Source: Akkermansia muciniphila (GTDB lineage Bacteria > Verrucomicrobiota > Verrucomicrobiia > Verrucomicrobiales > Akkermansiaceae). Taken from it: a stretch of DNA of 64,000 nucleotides. The notes beneath the pieces are model-generated. The model had not been told where the DNA came from. It made no database searches and was given only the letters and a program-made list of their open reading frames with translations. Location of the stretch: positions 1,078,596 through 1,142,595 of the forward strand of contig NZ_PJKB01000001.1 in the NCBI RefSeq assembly GCF_002884975.1. The letters are read 5' to 3'. Of the stretch, positions 35,521-44,409 are shown piece by piece (position 1 is the first letter of the stretch; the number at the start of each line of letters is the position of its first letter). A program made the position numbers and the translations under genes.

Positions 35521-35549
35521 TTATTACTCCTCCAGCCGGGGCTTGTCAA
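35521..35549 (-). promoter_or_regulatory. Promoter of the trp operon
   Basis: On the minus strand a perfect TTGACA (35549-35544), a 17-bp spacer and TAATAA (35526-35521). The predicted transcript start falls within a few bases of the trpL ATG. Confidence 0.7.
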
Positions 35550-35605
35550 AAAAACTTTCCGTCAATGGCGAAAAAAATCCACGGTGCACTTCCCGCCTCC
35601 GGGAA

Positions 35606-35643
35606 AAAAGGCCCGCGGATTCCACTGAATCCACGGGCCTTGC
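35606..35643 (-). terminator. Rho-independent terminator after hppA
   Basis: AAGGCCCG (from 35608) pairs with CGGGCCTT (to 35641), extended by GGATTC/GAATCC inside. The minus-strand product ends in a T-run. It ends the hppA transcript just upstream of the trp promoter. Confidence 0.8.
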
Positions 35644-35662
35644 ACATGAAAACTGCCAGGCC

Positions 35663-37891
35663 TTAGAACAGCGTCACGGCGATGTTGACGCCGGCGGTGA
35701 CGATGGCCACCATGCTCATGAGCTTGATCAGGATGTTCAGGGACGGGCCGGACGTATCCTTGAAGGGGTCGCCCACGGTGTCGCCGATGACGGCGGCCTT
35801 GTGGCTTTCCGAACCCTTGCCGCCCACGTGGCCCTGCTCAATGTACTTCTTGGCATTATCCCACGCGCCGCCGGAGTTGGCCATGAACACGGCCAGCACG
35901 AAGCCGGAGGCCAGGCCGCCGGCCAGCAGGCCGAACACGCCGGGAACGCCGAACACCAGGCCCATGCAGATGGGGGTAATGACGGCCAGCACGGACGGCC
36001 AGATCATTTCATGCTGGGCGCCCGCCGTGGAGATTTCCACGCAGCGCACATAATCCGGTTCCGCTTCTCCGGTCAGGATGCCCTTGATTTCCTTGAACTG
36101 GCGGCGCACTTCCTTCACCATCTTCTCCGCGGCGCGGCCCACGGCATTCATGGTCAGGCCGCAGAACAGGAAGGACATCATGGCGCCCACGAAGAGGCCC
36201 ATGAGCACCTTCGGGTTCATCAGGGTCACCTGGAAATAGCCCATGAAATCCGCCAGGGAAGCGGTGGTGATTTTAGAGACCTCCACACTCACGGCGTCAT
36301 TAATCTTGTAAACGGTATTGCCCGTCGCTTCGCTCCAGTGGAGGATGGAAATCTTCAATTCTTCAATGTAGGAGGCCAGCAGCGCCAGCGCGGTCAGCGC
36401 GGCGGAACCGATGGCAAAGCCCTTGCCTGTGGCGGCGGTCGTGTTGCCCAGGGCGTCCAAGGCGTCCGTGCGGCGGCGCACTTCCGGGTCCAGCTTGCTC
36501 ATCTCCGCATTGCCCCCGGCGTTGTCGGAAATGGGGCCGTAGGCGTCCGTAGCCAGGGTCAGGCCCAGCGTGGAAAGCATGCCGACGGCGGCAATGCCTA
36601 TGCCGTACAGGCCCTTGCTCATTTCAGCGCCGGTGAAGTGCCAGTCCCCGGAGGCCATGCCGTAAGCCAGAACGGTGCCCACCACGATGGTGATGACGGG
36701 GATGCAGGTGGAAATCATGCCGATGCCGATGCCGGAAATAATGACCGTGGCAGGCCCGGTCTTCGCACTGTGGGCAATCTTGCGGCAGGGATAGGAATCA
36801 TGGGAGGTGTAATGCTCCGTGCTCTTCCCGATGACGATGCCCACTGCCAGGCCGGTGACAATGGCGCCCCAGATGCCCGCCCAGTTATCCAGGCCGATGA
36901 GCTGGAGCAGGAAGGCGGAAGCAATGGCGATCAGGAAGGAACTCAGGTTGATGCCGCGGTTCAGGGCGGCCATCAGCTCCGTCTGGGAGGCGCCGCGCTT
37001 CACCCGCACCGCATATACGCCCAGCAGGGAAAGAATGGTGCCCAGGGCCGCGATCAGCATGGGCGTGAGAACGGCCTTGATGGCCATTTCCGGCACGGCC
37101 ATGTAAGCCGCCGCGCCAAGGGCGGCGGAAGCCAGGATGGAACCACAATAGGACTCGTAAAGGTCCGCGCCCATGCCGGCCACGTCCCCCACGTTGTCGC
37201 CCACGTTATCCGCGATGGTGGCGGGATTGCGGGGGTCATCCTCCGGAATGCCGGCTTCCACCTTCCCGACCAGGTCAGCCCCTACGTCCGCGGCCTTCGT
37301 GAAGATGCCGCCGCCCACGCGGGCGAACAGGGCCTGGAGGGAAGCCCCCATGCCGAAGGTCAGCATGGTGGTGGTGATGACGACCAGGCGCATGGAAAGC
37401 TCCATGTCTCCGTAAAACCAGTCCAGCACCCAGTACCACGCGCCGATGTCAAGCATGGCAAGGCCCACAACGGTCAGGCCGAGCACGGCGCCGGAACGGA
37501 AGGCAATCTGAAGGCCCGCATCCAGGGAATGGCGGCATGCGTTCGCCACGCGGCCGGAGGCGTACGTGGCCGTTTTCATGCCGATGTAACCGGCCAGGCC
37601 GGAGAAAAAGCCGCCGGAAATGAAAGCGAACGGAACCCAGGGATTCTGGATGTGGAGGCAGTACGCCAGAAAAGCGAATACAACGGTAATCAGCACAAAG
37701 AAAATGGCGACGATCTTGTATTGCTGCCGCAGGTACGCCATGGCGCCGCTGCGAACGTGTTTGGCGATCATTTTCATGACCTCGTTCCCCTCATCCTGGG
37801 CTTTCATGCGGTAAAAAAAGACGCCCGCAAAAACGAGAGCCAGCACCGAAGCCAACGGAATGAGCCAAAATAAATCCTGGATGGTTATCAT
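35663..37891 (-). CDS. hppA: Membrane-bound ion-pumping pyrophosphatase, K+-dependent type
   Basis: A 742-residue integral membrane protein that uses pyrophosphate hydrolysis to pump Na+ or H+ across the cytoplasmic membrane. About 16 hydrophobic segments are visible. The PPi-binding signature lies near residue 210 ([20 protein letters not shown], then [15 protein letters not shown]). A second Asp-rich cluster, [15 protein letters not shown], is further on, followed by [16 protein letters not shown]. The Ala after GNTTA, instead of Lys, is the marker of the K+-dependent class, which includes the Na+ pumps. The ion pumped cannot be fixed from these motifs alone. The gene has its own promoter with a palindrome at the transcript start. 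Confidence 0.93.
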   Translation of the reverse strand: MITIQDLFWLIPLASVLALVFAGVFFYRMKAQDEGNEVMKMIAKHVRSGAMAYLRQQYKIVAIFFVLITVVFAFLAYCLHIQNPWVPFAFISGGFFSGLAGYIGMKTATYASGRVANACRHSLDAGLQIAFRSGAVLGLTVVGLAMLDIGAWYWVLDWFYGDMELSMRLVVITTTMLTFGMGASLQALFARVGGGIFTKAADVGADLVGKVEAGIPEDDPRNPATIADNVGDNVGDVAGMGADLYESYCGSILASAALGAAAYMAVPEMAIKAVLTPMLIAALGTILSLLGVYAVRVKRGASQTELMAALNRGINLSSFLIAIASAFLLQLIGLDNWAGIWGAIVTGLAVGIVIGKSTEHYTSHDSYPCRKIAHSAKTGPATVIISGIGIGMISTCIPVITIVVGTVLAYGMASGDWHFTGAEMSKGLYGIGIAAVGMLSTLGLTLATDAYGPISDNAGGNAEMSKLDPEVRRRTDALDALGNTTAATGKGFAIGSAALTALALLASYIEELKISILHWSEATGNTVYKINDAVSVEVSKITTASLADFMGYFQVTLMNPKVLMGLFVGAMMSFLFCGLTMNAVGRAAEKMVKEVRRQFKEIKGILTGEAEPDYVRCVEISTAGAQHEMIWPSVLAVITPICMGLVFGVPGVFGLLAGGLASGFVLAVFMANSGGAWDNAKKYIEQGHVGGKGSESHKAAVIGDTVGDPFKDTSGPSLNILIKLMSMVAIVTAGVNIAVTLF

Positions 37892-37899
37892 TGTCAGTA

Positions 37900-37916
37900 C
37901 ACTTTAAATTAAAGTG
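37900..37916. promoter_or_regulatory. 17-bp palindrome at the hppA transcription start
   Basis: CACTTTAA-A-TTAAAGTG, a perfect 8-bp dyad, ending 9 bp before the hppA start codon and covering the predicted transcript start. It is a candidate operator or 5' hairpin. Confidence 0.5.
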
Positions 37917-37921
37917 CAAGA

Positions 37922-37950
37922 ATCATATCACTTGCTCCACTTTACTCCAA
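37922..37950 (-). promoter_or_regulatory. Promoter of hppA
   Basis: On the minus strand TTGGAG (37950-37945), a 17-bp spacer and TATGAT (37927-37922), about 31 bp before the start codon. Confidence 0.55.
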
Positions 37951-38287
37951 GAAAAAACCTCCGTTCAGGATGGAAAATTCACCTTCCTGCGGAAAGACCA
38001 GACCAACGGGAAAACCAGGGGGTATTTCCGGAAGAAACAAGGGACGCCCCGATTAATCCAATTCCCTGTCCGAAACCCCGTGCGGCCTGCTCCGGACAGG
38101 CGGGAAAAGCTTTCTACGGCTCTTTCCCACTCCCCCTTCCCGGATGTGAATACGTCCGGAAGCCCCACCTTCCTACACACACGCCTGCACTGCGGATGGC
38201 AACAGACAGGAAGCGTGCCCCCGCCGGAAAACGGAACAGCAAAAGGAAGCATGGAAGGAAAAAGCCTTCCATCAGCAGGAACTGCGG
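37951..38287. other. Intergenic region upstream of hppA
   Basis: No convincing gene; short frames here have no family resemblance. The stretch GAAGCATGGAAGGAAAAAGCCTTCCATC near 38246-38275 can form a GGAAGGA-type hairpin with TCCTTCC-like sequence. It lies downstream of, not inside, the aldo/keto reductase gene. Confidence 0.4.
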
Positions 38288-39280
38288 TTATCTGTCCGCC
38301 ATTCCATCAATAATGGAAAGCTCCTCCGGCGTGAACCGGGTATGTTCCAGCGCTTTCAGGCAATCCCTAATTTGGGCAGGACGGCTGGCGCCTATCAGGG
38401 CCGTGGTCACCACGGGGTCTCTCAGCACCCAGGCCAGCGCCATCTGCGCGAGGCTCTGCCCGCGGGTCCGGGCCAGTCCGGCCAGACGGCGGATTTTACC
38501 CTCATGCTGCCGTACGCGTTCCTCCGTTAAAAAAACGGAAGAACCTGCCGCGCGGGAATCCGTGGGAATACCCTCCAGATAACGGTCCGTCAGCATGCCC
38601 TGGGCCAGCGGGGAAAAAGCCACGCAACCCGTGCCCGTCTCCCTGATAGCCTGGAAAACGGACTCCTCCGGCTCACGGTTGAACATGTTGTAACGGAGCT
38701 GGTGCACCAGGCACGGCACACGGGCCTCCCGGAGCATGGCGCAAATCCGCCTGGTCTGTTCCGCCGGGAATTTGGAAATGCCGGCATACAGGGCCTTGCC
38801 GGACTGCACCGCCGTGACAAGGGCACCCGCCGTTTCCTCCAGCGGTGTCTCCGGATCATGCCGGTGCGCATAAAAAATATCCACGTAATCCAGCTTCATG
38901 CGGGAAAGGGACTGGTTCAGGCTGGCAAGCATGTGCTTGCGGGAACCCCAGTCCCCGTACGGCCCCTGCCACATCAGATGCCCCGCCTTGGTGGCAATGA
39001 CAAGCTCATCACGGAAACGGGACAAATCCTGCATGAAAATGCGACCGAAGCACTCTTCCGCGGAACCGGGGGGCGGCCCGTAATTATTAGCCAGGTCAAA
39101 ATACGTGATTCCGGCATCAAAGGCGCCATGGATAAGCCGCCGCGCATTCTCGAAGTCATCGGCAGAGCCGAAATTGTGCCAAAGCCCCAGGGAAACGGGG
39201 GGAAGCAGCAGCCCGCTGTGACCGCAGCGGCGGTAGTCCAGATGGCTGTAACGGCCGGGATCGGGAAGATAACTCATCAT
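38288..39280 (-). CDS. Aldo/keto reductase
   Basis: A 330-residue NADPH-dependent (beta/alpha)8 oxidoreductase resembling the YghZ / KCNAB-like branch. Visible elements are GLWHNFG, FDLANNYGPPPGSAEECFG with the catalytic Asp and Tyr, TKAGHLMWQGPYGDWGSRKH, YVDIFYAHRHDPETPLEETAGAL (catalytic His), QLRYNMFNR, and ALIGASRPAQIRDCLKAL for cofactor phosphate binding. This branch reduces small aldehydes such as methylglyoxal or L-glyceraldehyde 3-phosphate; the substrate here is a guess. Its start overlaps the stop of the lipoate-ligase-like gene (ATGATGA), so the pair is coupled. Confidence 0.88.
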   Translation of the reverse strand: MMSYLPDPGRYSHLDYRRCGHSGLLLPPVSLGLWHNFGSADDFENARRLIHGAFDAGITYFDLANNYGPPPGSAEECFGRIFMQDLSRFRDELVIATKAGHLMWQGPYGDWGSRKHMLASLNQSLSRMKLDYVDIFYAHRHDPETPLEETAGALVTAVQSGKALYAGISKFPAEQTRRICAMLREARVPCLVHQLRYNMFNREPEESVFQAIRETGTGCVAFSPLAQGMLTDRYLEGIPTDSRAAGSSVFLTEERVRQHEGKIRRLAGLARTRGQSLAQMALAWVLRDPVVTTALIGASRPAQIRDCLKALEHTRFTPEELSIIDGMADR

Positions 39281-40038
39281 CAGGAAGGAGTGGAAGATTG
39301 GCGCGCATGGGACGGGCGTTCATGCCGTATGCCGGAACGCCATGCCTCCGTGCGGTATTTGGATGCCAGCAGTTCCGCCACACGGGCGTTCATGCCGGGA
39401 AAAAGCTCCGCTTCCCCGGACAGGGAATGTTCCTCCGCCAGGCGGGAAGCCAGCAGCTCGTCCCAACCGGAGGGAAGGACGCAATTCTGGATGCTGCCCT
39501 GGTGGAGAACGCCGCCGCGGACTCTCCGCTGGCCGCCTCCGGCCAGCTTCTCGCCGCCGGGAAGTACAAGATCGCTCGTCACGGGGCTGGAAAAACAGGC
39601 GCGGCCTCCGTCAGGGGCGTCTCCGTCCAGCATCACGCATTTCACGCCGCAATCCTTCAGGACACGAGCCAGCGCCCCATGAATCCAGCGGTAAAGCGTG
39701 GCGCTGGAAGGCCGTTCCGTTCCGTCGCTGCGGTGCATGGCCAGAGTGAAGGGAATGTCGTTCCGGTGGTCTACAATGCCCCCGCCTGTCCATCGGCGGA
39801 CAAAATGGAGTTCCTGCGCCGGAAAAATGCCGCGCGCCGTGGCTTCCGCGTCAAAATAGCCATAGGTCACGGTCGGCTCCGCCCAGCGGTACACCCGCAA
39901 CACGGGCTTCTCCCCCCACTCCAGGAGGGCCTCATCTACGGCCATGGCCTCCTCCCCGCACCTGGCTACCGGATCACGCCACAGCACCAGCTCCGGGAGG
40001 GGAGACAAATTACCGACGACATTTGCGAAGCCCGACAT
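39280..40038 (-). CDS. Lipoate-protein ligase A family protein (BPL/LPL fold)
   Basis: A 252-residue protein of the biotin/lipoyl ligase fold. The start was set at 40038 (MSGFANVVGNLSPLPEL). Family features are MAVDEALLEW, RVYRWAEPTVTYGYFD, FVRRWTGGGIVDH (the RR-x-(S/T)GGG-x-V substrate loop) and the VTSDLVLPGGEKLAGGGQRRVRGGVLHQGSI region with the catalytic Lys candidate. It should transfer lipoate or octanoate to a carrier protein, but members of this fold also act as octanoyltransferases or amidotransferases. It is directly coupled to the aldo/keto reductase. Confidence 0.82.
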   Translation of the reverse strand: MSGFANVVGNLSPLPELVLWRDPVARCGEEAMAVDEALLEWGEKPVLRVYRWAEPTVTYGYFDAEATARGIFPAQELHFVRRWTGGGIVDHRNDIPFTLAMHRSDGTERPSSATLYRWIHGALARVLKDCGVKCVMLDGDAPDGGRACFSSPVTSDLVLPGGEKLAGGGQRRVRGGVLHQGSIQNCVLPSGWDELLASRLAEEHSLSGEAELFPGMNARVAELLASKYRTEAWRSGIRHERPSHARQSSTPS

Positions 40039-40127
40039 GTTGTAATGAACAAGTGAATAATGACAGGAGTGGTCCGGGCTGGAGCGGAGTCGGTAAACTC
40101 CGCGCCCTCCGGCCCTCAAGGACGGAC

Positions 40128-41198
40128 CTAATGGCTCACGGGCAGCGCGACGCGCTGGGTGAACGACCGGGTGTAACGTTCAAAGAACTCCTCCGGAGAG
40201 GGAGCGGGACGCTTCTTCTGCCGGATCTGGTCCACCAGGGCCATGCCCTCATCCGTAACCACCGTCATGGAAATGGTCACAGCGGTGACGCGGCCTGATT
40301 TCAAATCGTCAATATTCACGCTGCTTCCGATGATATTCAGCCGGTTGCCGTACACATCCATCTGGGTGCAGGAGCCCAGCCGGTTGGCCCCGGTCGTCAT
40401 GACGGGAACCAGTACGGACGCGCGCTGCGTGGCATCCTTGTCCGACTTGTTGCTGCCGGAATTGCCTATTTTCTTCTGGTAATCCACCTCAAAAATCAGC
40501 GTCATTTCCACCACGTTTTCCACCAGGAAATTGGCAGGGATGGTTTCATCCTGCTGATAACGGGTATAAGCGGACCAAAGGTCCTGCTGGCCCAGAAGAT
40601 TCTGGACGGTATCCTCCGCGTTGATCAAGTTGCGGTACAGGGAATAAACGGGAAAGCCGTCAGACTCCGCCGTGGCGTCCTGGTCCAGAATCTGGTCACG
40701 GTACAGCAGCTTGTAGCCCACGCAGTTGATGTCCCCGATGATGCGGTCACTCCTCATGTCCATGCTGGACTTGGCAGGGTTGCGGTCCGTGGGGGTGGTA
40801 AAGAAAATCAACTGGGAGGCATTCGTGATCTTGGCGCCTTCCGGCCCCATGGTCATCAGGTTCACGCGGGCTTCATCCAACCCGGAGGAACGGCCTTTTT
40901 TCTTGGATGTGGTGGTCTTTCCGGCACGGGAAACCAGATCACTGTCCCGCTGCACCAGCATCCATTCAAAGGGGTTGCCGGGACGGAACTGCATGCTCTC
41001 AAAATCCTTGGTCATGGTATCCATGGCCGTGCGGGCAAGCGTGGTAGTCCGCACATCCTGGAGCACCCATCTCCAGATATCCACCCCTCGGGAGGTCAGG
41101 GCCACAATCACCAGCACCAGTACGGTGGTGATGGTCATGGCCGCCAGAAGCTCAATCAGGGTAAACGCGCCGGATTTGATTTTGGCAAATGTCTTCAT
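40128..41198 (-). CDS. Prepilin-type Verru_Chthon cassette protein C
   Basis: A 356-residue protein with a type IV prepilin-like N-terminus: a short basic leader, GAFTLIELLAAMTITTVLVLVIVAL (cleavage after Gly, Glu at +5, hydrophobic helix). The body is long and little characterised. Length and position next to two further prepilin-like proteins fit protein C of the Verru_Chthon cassette, a set conserved in Verrucomicrobia. The role is thought to be pseudopilus-like, but no function is established. It is the third gene of the run D-B-C on the minus strand. Confidence 0.75.
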   Translation of the reverse strand: MKTFAKIKSGAFTLIELLAAMTITTVLVLVIVALTSRGVDIWRWVLQDVRTTTLARTAMDTMTKDFESMQFRPGNPFEWMLVQRDSDLVSRAGKTTTSKKKGRSSGLDEARVNLMTMGPEGAKITNASQLIFFTTPTDRNPAKSSMDMRSDRIIGDINCVGYKLLYRDQILDQDATAESDGFPVYSLYRNLINAEDTVQNLLGQQDLWSAYTRYQQDETIPANFLVENVVEMTLIFEVDYQKKIGNSGSNKSDKDATQRASVLVPVMTTGANRLGSCTQMDVYGNRLNIIGSSVNIDDLKSGRVTAVTISMTVVTDEGMALVDQIRQKKRPAPSPEEFFERYTRSFTQRVALPVSH

Positions 41199-41228
41199 GA
41201 TTTTTCAAATGTCTTCGGATAATGCCCG

Positions 41229-42029
41229 TTAGCGGCGGAAGGCGAGATTGCGCGTAAAAACGGGAGTCTTCAAATTCTCCCAGGTCACGTTCTGCAAACG
41301 CTCGGGGTCCGTATTCAGAAGCTGGAAAAACTCTGCCTGGTACAGGACTTCCGCCCCCCAGGGCAAATTCAGGCCGCCGCCTTTTTCCGGCGTATAAACG
41401 TACAGGGAAGGCTCCGTAATCACTTTGCCGCGGTTGTAGGGATTGTAAATCGTTCCGTACTTGGGAGCCAGCTTGTACCCGTAAGCGTTGGAATCCATGC
41501 GCTCCACCACAAGCTGGGTCATGCGCACGGCGAAGACGGGCCCCACAAGCGCCTTGAAATCCTCCCAGCGGTCCTTGTTGTTCGCCAGGCAAACGCCTGT
41601 CACTACCGCCGTATTCCTGCCGGGAATGCTGCCGCCTTCCTCCAGCCAAGGCTGGGGCGTTCCGTCCTTGCGGGCGCCTTTGGTCAGGTCTGCCCTGTAA
41701 TTGTAGACAAGGATGGTCGTAGCGGGCTTGGACGTAAACTCCATCCAGTAAAATGCCTTGTCAAAAGCGGAAATGTACCTGGTGGAGGAAGACTTTCTGG
41801 CATTGGGCGCGGCGCGCTCCGAATTGCGGAGCTCACCAAGTTCCGCCGTCAGGGCGTGAACAATGCGGTCCGCCTCGCGGATGGTCAGGGCGGCCTGCAC
41901 CGTCCTTCTGGCAGGAATGAACATGGCCATGAACACCACGATCAGCACGGCAACCACGCCGATCGCCAGCACCACTTCCGTCAGGGTGAACCCCTTGGCA
42001 CGAGACTGTTTCATAGAATGGGTCAACAT
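41229..42029 (-). CDS. Prepilin-type Verru_Chthon cassette protein B
   Basis: A 266-residue protein with a prepilin leader MKQSRAKGFTLTEVVLAIGVVAVLIVVFMAMF (Gly cleavage site, Glu at +5). ATG at 42029 or at 42014 could be used; the latter gives the more typical short basic leader. The remainder (RRTVQAALTIREADRIV, LVVERMDSNAYGYKL) is a beta-rich soluble domain of unknown function. It lies 30 bp upstream of the C protein. Confidence 0.72.
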   Translation of the reverse strand: MLTHSMKQSRAKGFTLTEVVLAIGVVAVLIVVFMAMFIPARRTVQAALTIREADRIVHALTAELGELRNSERAAPNARKSSSTRYISAFDKAFYWMEFTSKPATTILVYNYRADLTKGARKDGTPQPWLEEGGSIPGRNTAVVTGVCLANNKDRWEDFKALVGPVFAVRMTQLVVERMDSNAYGYKLAPKYGTIYNPYNRGKVITEPSLYVYTPEKGGGLNLPWGAEVLYQAEFFQLLNTDPERLQNVTWENLKTPVFTRNLAFRR

Positions 42030-42056
42030 AAAATGGGAAATCCGTTAGAATACTAA

Positions 42057-42767
42057 TTAATTGGGAATCACCTGCTCCGTCGTTCTCAGCCGGCTGATAT
42101 TCCCCTTGGGATAAATGACGATGCCGCCTGCCAGGCCCGGCTTGCCGTCCACCATCGGGGTCGGCTTCTCCTCCTTGCCGTTACCGGCGGAACCGGAAAC
42201 CACCACCAGGCGGGTGGGGGCATTCGGCTGGGACATGCGGCCTTCTTCATCAAACTCAATGAAATAAATATCGGTCATCCTGTTGCCGGGAAGATTGACG
42301 GTATCCTGCCCGTCGCGGCTGGCAAAACTGCGGGCCACGGACTTGCCGCCCTTGGTCCTCTTGGAGCCTTCCAGAAGGGTGCTGTACGTGGGGCTGATGT
42401 AAAACCCGGCGGGGAGCGTCTGCAAGCGGTTGACCAGATGCCACTTTCCGGTGCGCGTATTCTTGGACATCACGCCCAGGGTGCGCATATTGCGGGCCTC
42501 GTCATCAGGAGTGCTCACAATAATCAGGCGGCTCCATGTTCCCTTGCCCATGGCGTCCAGCCGGGCTTCCTGCACCATGCCGTCAACCATCTCCACGGCG
42601 GACTGAAGGCCCTGCCCCCTGCCCCCGCCTCTCAACATGCTGGCGGCCAATGCCATCATGGCTACCATAATGGTAATGACGACAATCAGTTCCACCAGGG
42701 TAAACCCCTTGCTCCCCGACGAAGAACAGCGTGACGCCGCTCCGGAATGCTTGGAAAAATTTCTCAT
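42057..42767 (-). CDS. Prepilin-type Verru_Chthon cassette protein D
   Basis: A 236-residue protein starting at 42767 (MRNFSKHSG, then a longer polar leader) with SKGFTLVELIVVITIMVAMMALAASML as the prepilin cleavage and helix region. This is a GspG/H-like pseudopilin start. Further upstream starts extend the frame to 42830 without family support. The soluble part contains RLIIVSTPDDEARNMRTLGVM and IYFIEFDEEGRMSQPNAP. It is the first gene of the D-B-C run; no protein A homologue is seen in the window. Confidence 0.72.
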   Translation of the reverse strand: MRNFSKHSGAASRCSSSGSKGFTLVELIVVITIMVAMMALAASMLRGGGRGQGLQSAVEMVDGMVQEARLDAMGKGTWSRLIIVSTPDDEARNMRTLGVMSKNTRTGKWHLVNRLQTLPAGFYISPTYSTLLEGSKRTKGGKSVARSFASRDGQDTVNLPGNRMTDIYFIEFDEEGRMSQPNAPTRLVVVSGSAGNGKEEKPTPMVDGKPGLAGGIVIYPKGNISRLRTTEQVIPN

Positions 42768-43426
42768 ACAGGTTATGTAGGATTGAACAACGATTTTTGG
42801 CATGCTACCCGTTTCACACGGGCACGGCAATCATTTTTTGAGAAACGGGAAGGCCAGATATGCTCCCGTCCAAATAAAAATCCGGCGGGGTTTCATCGCC
42901 CGGTCATCCCCGTGACTATGCACTATCCGGAAGAACGGAACTTTCGGCTGATTCTATCCACACATTCCAAGAAGCATAGGGAGAAAAAATCCCTTGAAAC
43001 GCCTCTGAAGGAACCATTTTCCAGGGTTCCCGTTCCACTTTCCCCGCAACCGGATGGCAGACGACGGGCGTCATGATGCCGACAGCAGTTGGAATTATTC
43101 AGCCTCTCTCCGGGCCAGAAAAGCGTCCTTACCTCTCCATTTGATCGAGAATGAAATTCCCGGTGATGCACAAGGGAACAACCCCGGAAGCACATGGAAT
43201 GGAATTAACATCTTCACCATTTCTCCGGAAAAGGGCTTTTGAACCGGAACAAAGACCCCACGCCACTTATCCATGAACGCCATTCCTCCGTGCCGGACAA
43301 TGGTCCCGGCATCCATTTTAACGGCACTCCGTACCGCAGGTATTCCATGCACCAGGACGTTTCAATTTGATTGAGGCTTAAAAAGGACCTTGCACCCAGA
43401 CGGCACTCTCATTATTCCGTTCCACC
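42768..43426. other. Intergenic region between the prepilin cassette and the recombinase
   Basis: About 659 bp without a convincing gene. Short frames have no family resemblance. The recombinase promoter should lie near its right end, where TTTGATTGAGGCTTAAAAAG (43369-43388) is the most promoter-like sequence, but the match is poor. Confidence 0.45.
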
Positions 43427-44395
43427 ATGCCTGACACATCACACTCATCCCTATTGGAAAAAACCATCGAACGGTTCCTGTTTCATTCCCAATATGAAAA
43501 AAACCTCAGTGAAAAGACCCTGAAAGCCTACGCGACCGACCTGGAACAATTCGCGGACTTCATGAAGAATCAACGGTACATCTGCTCGCTGCCCGCCATT
43601 TTCGCAGAAGACCTGAAGCAATACGTCAAATCTCTGTCGCGGTTCCAGCCTAAAACCATGAAAAGGAAAATGGCTACGCTCAAGGCCATGCTGAACTTCA
43701 TTGAAATGGAAGATGACGACTTCATCAACCCCATGCGGAAGCTCAGAATCAGCATCAAGGTTCCATTTCTGCTCCCTCCCGTGATGGATTCCATGGAAGT
43801 GACCTCCATCCTGACCACCCTGTACCGGGAGAAAAACGCCTGTTCCGGAACGACAGGATACCGTTATCAGGAAATAGTCCGCAACATCGCCGTAGTGGAA
43901 CTCCTGTTTGGAACAGGCATCCGGGTATCCGAACTATGCTCCCTGCATCTTGCAGCCGTAAACCTCCATAACGGTTTCATCAAAGTTTATGGCAAGGGGG
44001 GCAAGGAACGCGTCATCCAAATATGCCAGGACGCCATTCTGGACGCCCTTCACGAATACCAGCGCCTCTGCCTCCCCTCTTCCCGGCAAAACACATTCTT
44101 CTTCATCAACCGGCAGGGAAACAACCTCTCTTCCCAATCCGTGAGAATCATGATCAAAAAACTGGCCTTGAGATCCGGCATCCTCAAACCCGTCACCCCA
44201 CACACATTTCGCCACACCTTCGCCACCCTCCTCCTGGAAGAAGGCGTAGACATCAAATACATCCAAACCATCCTGGGCCACAGCTCCCTGGCCACCACCC
44301 AAATCTACACCCACGTCAGCGCCGCCAAACAAAAAGTCATTCTCAAGGACTTCCATCCAAGGAAAAGTATAATGGTCCCTTTTTCTAAACACTGA
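43427..44395 (+). CDS. Tyrosine site-specific recombinase
   Basis: A 322-residue XerC/D-like tyrosine recombinase. The N-terminal SAM-like core-binding domain (about 8-100) is followed by a catalytic domain with the full set: Arg in GTGIRVSELC, Lys in YGKGGKERVI, H-x-x-R in PHTFRHTFATLL, His in LGHSSLATTQ and the nucleophile Tyr in TQIYTHV. It is therefore probably active. The stop codon TGA (44393-44395) is part of a 19-bp repeat whose inverted copy lies 4.3 kb away, so inversion of that segment would leave this protein unchanged. Its base composition resembles the chromosome, unlike the AT-rich genes that follow. It most likely acts on the adjacent repeats; a chromosomal-dimer XerD role is less likely given the context. 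Confidence 0.9.
   Translation: MPDTSHSSLLEKTIERFLFHSQYEKNLSEKTLKAYATDLEQFADFMKNQRYICSLPAIFAEDLKQYVKSLSRFQPKTMKRKMATLKAMLNFIEMEDDDFINPMRKLRISIKVPFLLPPVMDSMEVTSILTTLYREKNACSGTTGYRYQEIVRNIAVVELLFGTGIRVSELCSLHLAAVNLHNGFIKVYGKGGKERVIQICQDAILDALHEYQRLCLPSSRQNTFFFINRQGNNLSSQSVRIMIKKLALRSGILKPVTPHTFRHTFATLLLEEGVDIKYIQTILGHSSLATTQIYTHVSAAKQKVILKDFHPRKSIMVPFSKH
44368..44373 (+). promoter_or_regulatory. Possible -10 element inside the recombinase 3' end
   Basis: A perfect TATAAT in the last codons of the recombinase gene, 35 bp upstream of the next start codon. No good -35 is seen. It would sit outside the invertible segment and could drive whichever gene lies behind it. Confidence 0.3.
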
Positions 44396-44409
44396 TAACT
44401 ATTTATTAT
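44391..44409 (+). repeat. 19-bp inverted repeat, left copy, at recombinase stop codon
   Basis: ACTGATAACTATTTATTAT. It contains the recombinase stop (TGA, with an adjacent TAA) and the first two bases of the next start codon. The exact reverse complement is at 48752-48770. The internal layout is TGATAA, 7 bases, then TTAT. Confidence 0.9.

Noticed and set aside
35608-35641. The CGGATTC...GAATCC stretch as another inversion site
   Set aside because: The arms are separated by more than three bases, form part of a larger terminator stem after hppA, and have no inverted partner nearby.
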